A stretch of 17,520 bases of DNA from Armatimonadota bacterium (lineage in GTDB: Bacteria > Armatimonadota > UBA5829), in NCBI GenBank assembly GCA_026415535.1, contig JAOAGX010000011.1:1-17520 (forward strand), written 5' to 3'. The number at the start of each line of letters is the position of its first letter. The first letter of the stretch is position 1. Below are positions 13,732 through 17,520 of this stretch, one piece after another. The notes under the pieces were generated by a model, which saw only the letters and a program-made list of their open reading frames with translations, was not told the origin of the DNA and did no database searches. The position numbers and the translations under genes were made by a program.

Positions 13732-16185
13732 TTACTCGATACGGTATCTTCGCTCTTTGCCGTCCGTTTTGACAAGAAACACCCAGCCAAACGTTCCGTC
13801 TTCCTTCGCGAATACCTGATATCCGTCGCGCTCGCCCGTACGTGCATGGTCAACGAGGGTTTTGCTGCTGTCCTCGAGCACGTAAAGTCGTTGACAAACG
13901 TAATCTTTCGCCCCTTCGACAATGATTGGAATCACGTCAAATCCGCCTACTAGGGTGAACTCCGCGGCGCCGTTGTCGTCAAGCCTGATACGGGTTGGGA
14001 AGTCTTCGATCTTGGTTCCGACCTTGACGCCCGTAATGCGTGGCGCGTTCAAGCCGTAATCAAAAGCGGCCTTCCGGACTGGTAGCCAGTCTTGAGTGCC
14101 GCCGCCGTACGGCATGAAGAAAAAATCGGTTTCGATCCAGTCTCCTGCTTTGACTTCTCTTGCCTTTGTGACGGGTACAAGAATTAACACCGTGTCACCG
14201 TTTTTCTGTCCTATCACCGATACTCCCGGTCCGACAGGCTCGCCACCTAGTGTTCCCGTAAAACGCCTCACGACAAATGCGTTGGCACCCTTTTTGTCAG
14301 GATAGATAGTCGCGAAGCCGTTTTCAGTAGGCAGAGGTACACCAGCAATCGTAAAATCGTCGTTGAGCTTGATTGTAGCTACTGTAGGCTCTCCGGTAGG
14401 ACCTCCGTAGGCGACGTGTGTGTAGCGCATTTGTTGCACCCAGCTTGCGATGTTCAAAAGTCGCAGGTTGCGCGCGAGATCGCCATCGCTAATTTTGATT
14501 GAATCAATAAAATCGACACGCATGCGCACGAAATTACGCAACTCGTCGCTTTGTGGCAGCTCGAAGACGTCGAGTCTTACCTTGACCTTGCCGTCGTCAG
14601 AAAGATAGTCAAAGCTCACATCGGCCCAATTGGGTCCGGTCGATCGGAAGGTTGTACCTACATATTCGATGTAGTGCCACTTGCCATGCTCATCGCGGTA
14701 GCGCAAGAAGCTGTGACCAGCAACGTTATCGTGTTGCGGTTGACTCTCCCACATCGGCTGGCTCATAGGTCGCAAGTCGGCAATCGCGACGCCATCAAGC
14801 CCGCCAAACATGAAAGGCACGTAACAAGTGGTCTCAGTCACCCCGGTGGACATATGATAGTAATCCATCCAAGCTCGCAAAGATGAAAACTGTTTGAGTG
14901 GATGAGATCCCCAATTCTGATAAAGATGTAGACTGGTCAATTCACAATGCTCCCCCGGTTCGAGGTACAGAGGGAAGATGGTCTCGGAAAACGGTGGGTC
15001 GCCAGGATCATAGAACGGTTCTTCATTCTCGCCCGCGAAATTCTTTGAAATCTGAACCATAATCGGCAGGGTCAAACCCGCTTTGTCAAGCAGCACTCCG
15101 CACTCTACATATCCCGGATTGGCGCGCGTCTCGTGAAGAACGTATATCTTGCGGGGTGAAGGTCCGTTCTGAATTGCGAACTTCGCGATCTCGTAGTGGT
15201 TCGGGTTTTCGTAATAATGGTAACTGAACCCACCTGCGTTATCGGTCTGGATAGTATAGCAGCCGCGCACCGGATCATATCCCCGTACTCTCCCGGCCGA
15301 AGCTGTGATATTTGTAGACAGGATGGGTTGTATCTCGCTTTCTAGGGCCTCGGAAACCTCACTAGATTCAAGAGGAAAAATCTCGAAGTAGGCCGACGGC
15401 TTGTCGCCCTCCTTCCAAGTAATAATTGCTCCGTCGTGAGCATCCGAACTGTATACCGAGTTCGCTGCTCGAACTAAGTTTTCAAGTCTTTCAAGTGCTA
15501 TATCATCGATCCCCTTGGGCACCGGATACACCAGCGCGCAAGACGGAGCATCACCGGCACGCTTTATAATAACGAAATCGCAGATTCGTACACCGTCTCT
15601 CGAACCACGTTCGGCCGGACTCGCACAGCCTTCAGCGTCAAACTCGAAAATCATCGAAGCGTTTCGAACCACTATAGGACCGGTTACGTGCAAGATAACC
15701 CCGACATGAGTTTTCTCGGGATAGGAATAAAACACAACCTCAGCCTTGACGGGCGCAACTCGACCGGAAGAATCGGCAAGCTGTACGTCCAGCCAATGTG
15801 TTTCGATGTAATAAGGCCCCCGGCGATAGATGTTTATGCGGGAAGCTTGGGTTGCGCTCAGGCTGGTGTAACGAACTCCGTCACCGTCTACAAGTTCAAG
15901 ATACGCCCCGTTCGCTGTGAGAACTTCGGCAAACCCTTTCATTCCTCGAACCGCAAGGCTGCGTATTCGTTGGCCGGAGCCGGACTTAAGGTCAGCGACA
16001 ATACGATAGTTTTGGGCTTCAATCGTGAACGCCGTTCGAGCAGCATCGGTATATCTGGCCTCGATACGCGGACGTACCGATAACGGCTGGTGTCTGATAT
16101 CGGTTTCCCACTCCCCGGCCAACCCGTTCGAACGAGAGCCCACAAGACCCAAGATGAAAACTGCTACGAGCAACAATAGCCTCAT
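13732..16185 (-). CDS. Large secreted protein of unrecognised family
   Basis: An 817-residue exported protein. ATG 16185 is supported by GGAGAT nine bases upstream, by a signal peptide immediately after it (MRLLLLVAVFILGLVG, cleavage near GLAG), and by a promoter that would leave an earlier start at 16260 outside the transcript. The mature protein reads as beta-rich throughout, with many aromatic strands: THWLDVQLADSSGRVAPVKA, HYYENPNHYEIAKF, SLHLYQNWGSHPLKQF, TTCYVPFMFGGLDGVAIADL and HSFLRYRDEHGKWHYIEYVG. This suggests several beta-sandwich modules, perhaps carbohydrate-directed, but I recognise no family or catalytic motif. It is the first of the - strand genes leading to BON and GH116, and diverges from the secreted beta-helix gene. 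Confidence 0.85.
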   Translation of the reverse strand: MRLLLLVAVFILGLVGSRSNGLAGEWETDIRHQPLSVRPRIEARYTDAARTAFTIEAQNYRIVADLKSGSGQRIRSLAVRGMKGFAEVLTANGAYLELVDGDGVRYTSLSATQASRINIYRRGPYYIETHWLDVQLADSSGRVAPVKAEVVFYSYPEKTHVGVILHVTGPIVVRNASMIFEFDAEGCASPAERGSRDGVRICDFVIIKRAGDAPSCALVYPVPKGIDDIALERLENLVRAANSVYSSDAHDGAIITWKEGDKPSAYFEIFPLESSEVSEALESEIQPILSTNITASAGRVRGYDPVRGCYTIQTDNAGGFSYHYYENPNHYEIAKFAIQNGPSPRKIYVLHETRANPGYVECGVLLDKAGLTLPIMVQISKNFAGENEEPFYDPGDPPFSETIFPLYLEPGEHCELTSLHLYQNWGSHPLKQFSSLRAWMDYYHMSTGVTETTCYVPFMFGGLDGVAIADLRPMSQPMWESQPQHDNVAGHSFLRYRDEHGKWHYIEYVGTTFRSTGPNWADVSFDYLSDDGKVKVRLDVFELPQSDELRNFVRMRVDFIDSIKISDGDLARNLRLLNIASWVQQMRYTHVAYGGPTGEPTVATIKLNDDFTIAGVPLPTENGFATIYPDKKGANAFVVRRFTGTLGGEPVGPGVSVIGQKNGDTVLILVPVTKAREVKAGDWIETDFFFMPYGGGTQDWLPVRKAAFDYGLNAPRITGVKVGTKIEDFPTRIRLDDNGAAEFTLVGGFDVIPIIVEGAKDYVCQRLYVLEDSSKTLVDHARTGERDGYQVFAKEDGTFGWVFLVKTDGKERRYRIE

Positions 16186-16207
16186 TTTTGGCGAATCTCC
16201 ATATTCG

Positions 16208-16235
16208 ATTTTAATGATCTGGTTAGCCGTATCAA
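16208..16235 (-). promoter_or_regulatory. Sigma70-type promoter for the large secreted protein
   Basis: On the - strand, TTGATA (16230-16235), a 16-base spacer and TAAAAT (16208-16213): five of six matches in each box. Transcription would start near 16200, leaving a leader of about 15 bases that contains GGAGAT before ATG 16185. Confidence 0.65.
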
Positions 16236-16426
16236 TGACCAGTCCTTCACAAATAATCAACCTGTTTAGATTAGATCGTATGCACTGCGGCTCATAAAAG
16301 TTGCGAGGTGTGCTTTCCCATAAGCATTCGCCTTTGTAGTATTGCGGACATGCAAACCTGAAGCGAGCATGTCGCCAAACTCAAAAGCTCCGGGTTTACG
16401 AGGCATTCCTACGCCATCCTCTTCAC

Positions 16427-16460
16427 CATTACCCTGAGCGAAGCGAAGAATTCGTCTCTC
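16427..16460. repeat. Second degenerate copy of the dispersed repeat
   Basis: The sequence reads CCATTACCCTGAGCG, then AAGCGAAGAATTCGTCTC, resembling the CATTCTGAGCGAAGCGAAG then AATCTC half of the element seen at 12754. This copy keeps the GCGAAGCGAAG core that the other has lost and lacks the CCGATATCGG part. Confidence 0.6.
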
Positions 16461-16565
16461 TTTGGGATTAGAAGTTAGAAGCAAATTCTAAGGCACAAAA
16501 CAGGCAGGCATTATGTGTCATTACTGAAACAATATGTTTATTTATCTGCATGTTGGCGGGTAAAC

Positions 16566-16584
16566 TGACATCAGTGTGACATCA
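16566..16584. promoter_or_regulatory. Tandem TGACATCA octamers
   Basis: TGACATCA occurs at 16566-16573 and 16577-16584, with starts 11 bases apart, about one helical turn, so both would face the same side of the DNA. They lie about 90 bases before ATG 16672. Such spacing is typical of paired sites for a dimeric activator; no known regulator is identified. Confidence 0.4.
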
Positions 16585-16671
16585 ATATGCATACTTGTTT
16601 TTATCTGAGACCTAGCAAGCAAACACAAACATTAATTGTTCACATATACCATTAACACTGGGAGGACCGGG

Positions 16672-17520
16672 ATGAAAAAGAATCGTCTCAAGACTACCAT
16701 GCTCACAGTTTACCTGCTGTTTGCTTCGATTGCTTTTGCAAACGCAGTAGTTTTCGTCTCCACTACGGGCAACGATGCCAATAACGGACTCACCTGGGCA
16801 ACCTCGAAACGCACAATCCAGGCCGGAGCCACATTAGCCGCTACTCAGCCGGACAAGACCGTGTGGGTGGCAAGAAGTACCGTAGTCGTTCCTCAATACC
16901 TCGAAAATGTGTCCTTGCCTGTCGGAGTGTTGGTCTACGGTGGGTTTGCCGGCACGGAAGATCCGCTCACGTTTGATCTCAAAACACGAAATTTCGTGGC
17001 CAATGAGACCGTAGTTCAACCCACTGCTCCGGCAAACCCCGCGAATCCCGCATTCACTCTACTTGGCGGAAACCGCGTGGACGGCTTCACCATTCGGAAC
17101 GGGGCTGCTTTACAAGGAGCGGCCATAAACCATGCATCGGGCGGAAACGCTGTCGTAGCCAACTGTGTGATCAAGAACAACACTTCTTTCAGAGGTGCAG
17201 GCATATTTGCTCAGAACGGTAACCTGTCGGTTACGAAATGCACGTTCTCAGACAACACGGCGCAAGACACGGCCCTATTTGCGAATCCGGCAGGTGGCGG
17301 AATCTACGCTGAGAATTGCTCGCTCTCCGTTAGCCAGTCCACTTTTACCAACCAGATTGCAAAGGTCAGCGTTAACAACGCAACCTCCGCAAAAGGAGGC
17401 GCAATCTTCGCCAACGAGGGTTCAATTTGCTCTATTGAGAGGTGCACGTTCAATCGTTGTCAAGCCACAGGCGGGACGGTGGGGACGGTATACACTTGGG
17501 GCGGAGCAATCTATGTGAGC
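16672..17520 (+). CDS. Secreted right-handed beta-helix protein (3' partial)
   Basis: The frame is open from ATG 16672 to the window end, 283 codons without a stop, so the gene continues beyond. GGAGGA at 16661-16666 is a strong ribosome site. A signal peptide spans about residues 1-25 (MKKNRLKTTMLTVYLLFAS, cleavage after ANA). The mature start VVFVSTTGNDANNGLTWATS then KRTIQAG is the classic opening of DUF1565-type parallel beta-helix proteins, followed by VYGGFAGTED and RVDGFTIRNG. Repeating rungs then appear: GAGIFAQNGNLSVTKCTFSD, GGGIYAENCSLSVSQSTFTN and GGAIFANEGSICSIERCTFN, similar to polymorphic outer-membrane-protein repeats. Likely a cell-surface or secreted adhesin or polysaccharide-active protein; any anchor would lie downstream. 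Confidence 0.88.
   Translation, partial: MKKNRLKTTMLTVYLLFASIAFANAVVFVSTTGNDANNGLTWATSKRTIQAGATLAATQPDKTVWVARSTVVVPQYLENVSLPVGVLVYGGFAGTEDPLTFDLKTRNFVANETVVQPTAPANPANPAFTLLGGNRVDGFTIRNGAALQGAAINHASGGNAVVANCVIKNNTSFRGAGIFAQNGNLSVTKCTFSDNTAQDTALFANPAGGGIYAENCSLSVSQSTFTNQIAKVSVNNATSAKGGAIFANEGSICSIERCTFNRCQATGGTVGTVYTWGGAIYVS

Larger units (their letters stand above)
16186..16671. other. Divergent intergenic region
   Basis: About 485 bases between two divergent secreted-protein genes. It holds the - strand promoter at 16208-16235, a degenerate dispersed repeat at 16427-16460, a tandem TGACATCA pair at 16566-16584, and an AT-rich leader ending in GGAGGA (16661-16666) before ATG 16672. A 72-codon open frame on the - strand (16266-16484) encodes NPKERRILRFAQGN, the translation of the repeat, and is not supported as a gene. 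Confidence 0.6.

Noticed and set aside
16266..16484. 72-codon - strand frame containing MPRKP, reminiscent of REP-type transposase N-termini
   Set aside because: Part of it is the translated dispersed repeat. The rest lacks the expected PG and HV..RGN pattern, and it has no ribosome site.
1..17520. Defence system, prophage, CRISPR array or insertion sequence
   Set aside because: No integrase, transposase, Cas, toxin, helicase-nuclease or spaced direct-repeat signature was found; most genes look like ordinary chromosomal functions.

Overview
The window looks like one end of a metagenome-assembled contig from a bacterium. The first 19 bases are the Tn5 mosaic end used in Nextera libraries, so genomic sequence starts at about base 20. 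Base composition is moderate. The gene content points tentatively to Armatimonadota or a neighbouring lineage: a YidC with a helical N-terminal region, a Tat-targeted Gfo/Idh/MocA protein, an atypical URO-D-family protein, a GH116 glycosidase and a secreted beta-helix protein opening with a DUF1565-like motif. That assignment comes from protein style recalled from memory, not from a search.

Layout. Bases 24-3604 (+) carry yidC-jag-mnmE, the widely conserved cluster for membrane-protein insertion, RNA binding and tRNA wobble modification. In many bacteria it lies close to the replication origin. Bases 3619-6203 (+) carry a Tat-exported oxidoreductase-fold protein and a URO-D-like enzyme. Bases 6388-7793 hold four short genes of mostly unknown function: two on +, then a DUF5658-like membrane protein on - that diverges from a single-pass membrane protein on +.

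From 7853 to 16185 five genes lie on the - strand. In transcription order they are a large secreted protein of unrecognised family, a double-BON protein, a cytoplasmic GH116 beta-glycosidase, a secreted LPP20-like protein with an acidic linker, and a membrane-anchored CarboxypepD_reg/TPR protein. The last two are 36 bp apart and appear to be an envelope pair driven by a near-consensus promoter that overlaps the GH116 stop codon. The large secreted gene also has a good promoter. From 16672 (+) a signal-peptide beta-helix protein runs off the window end.

The intergenic DNA holds a strong hairpin between jag and mnmE, two degenerate copies of a dispersed repeat familiar from several bacterial phyla, several palindromes, and a tandem octamer upstream of the beta-helix gene. 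I saw no rRNA, tRNA, CRISPR array, integrase or insertion sequence. No part of the window is clearly a defence or mobile system. The least described parts are the secreted 817-residue protein and the LPP20/TPR pair.
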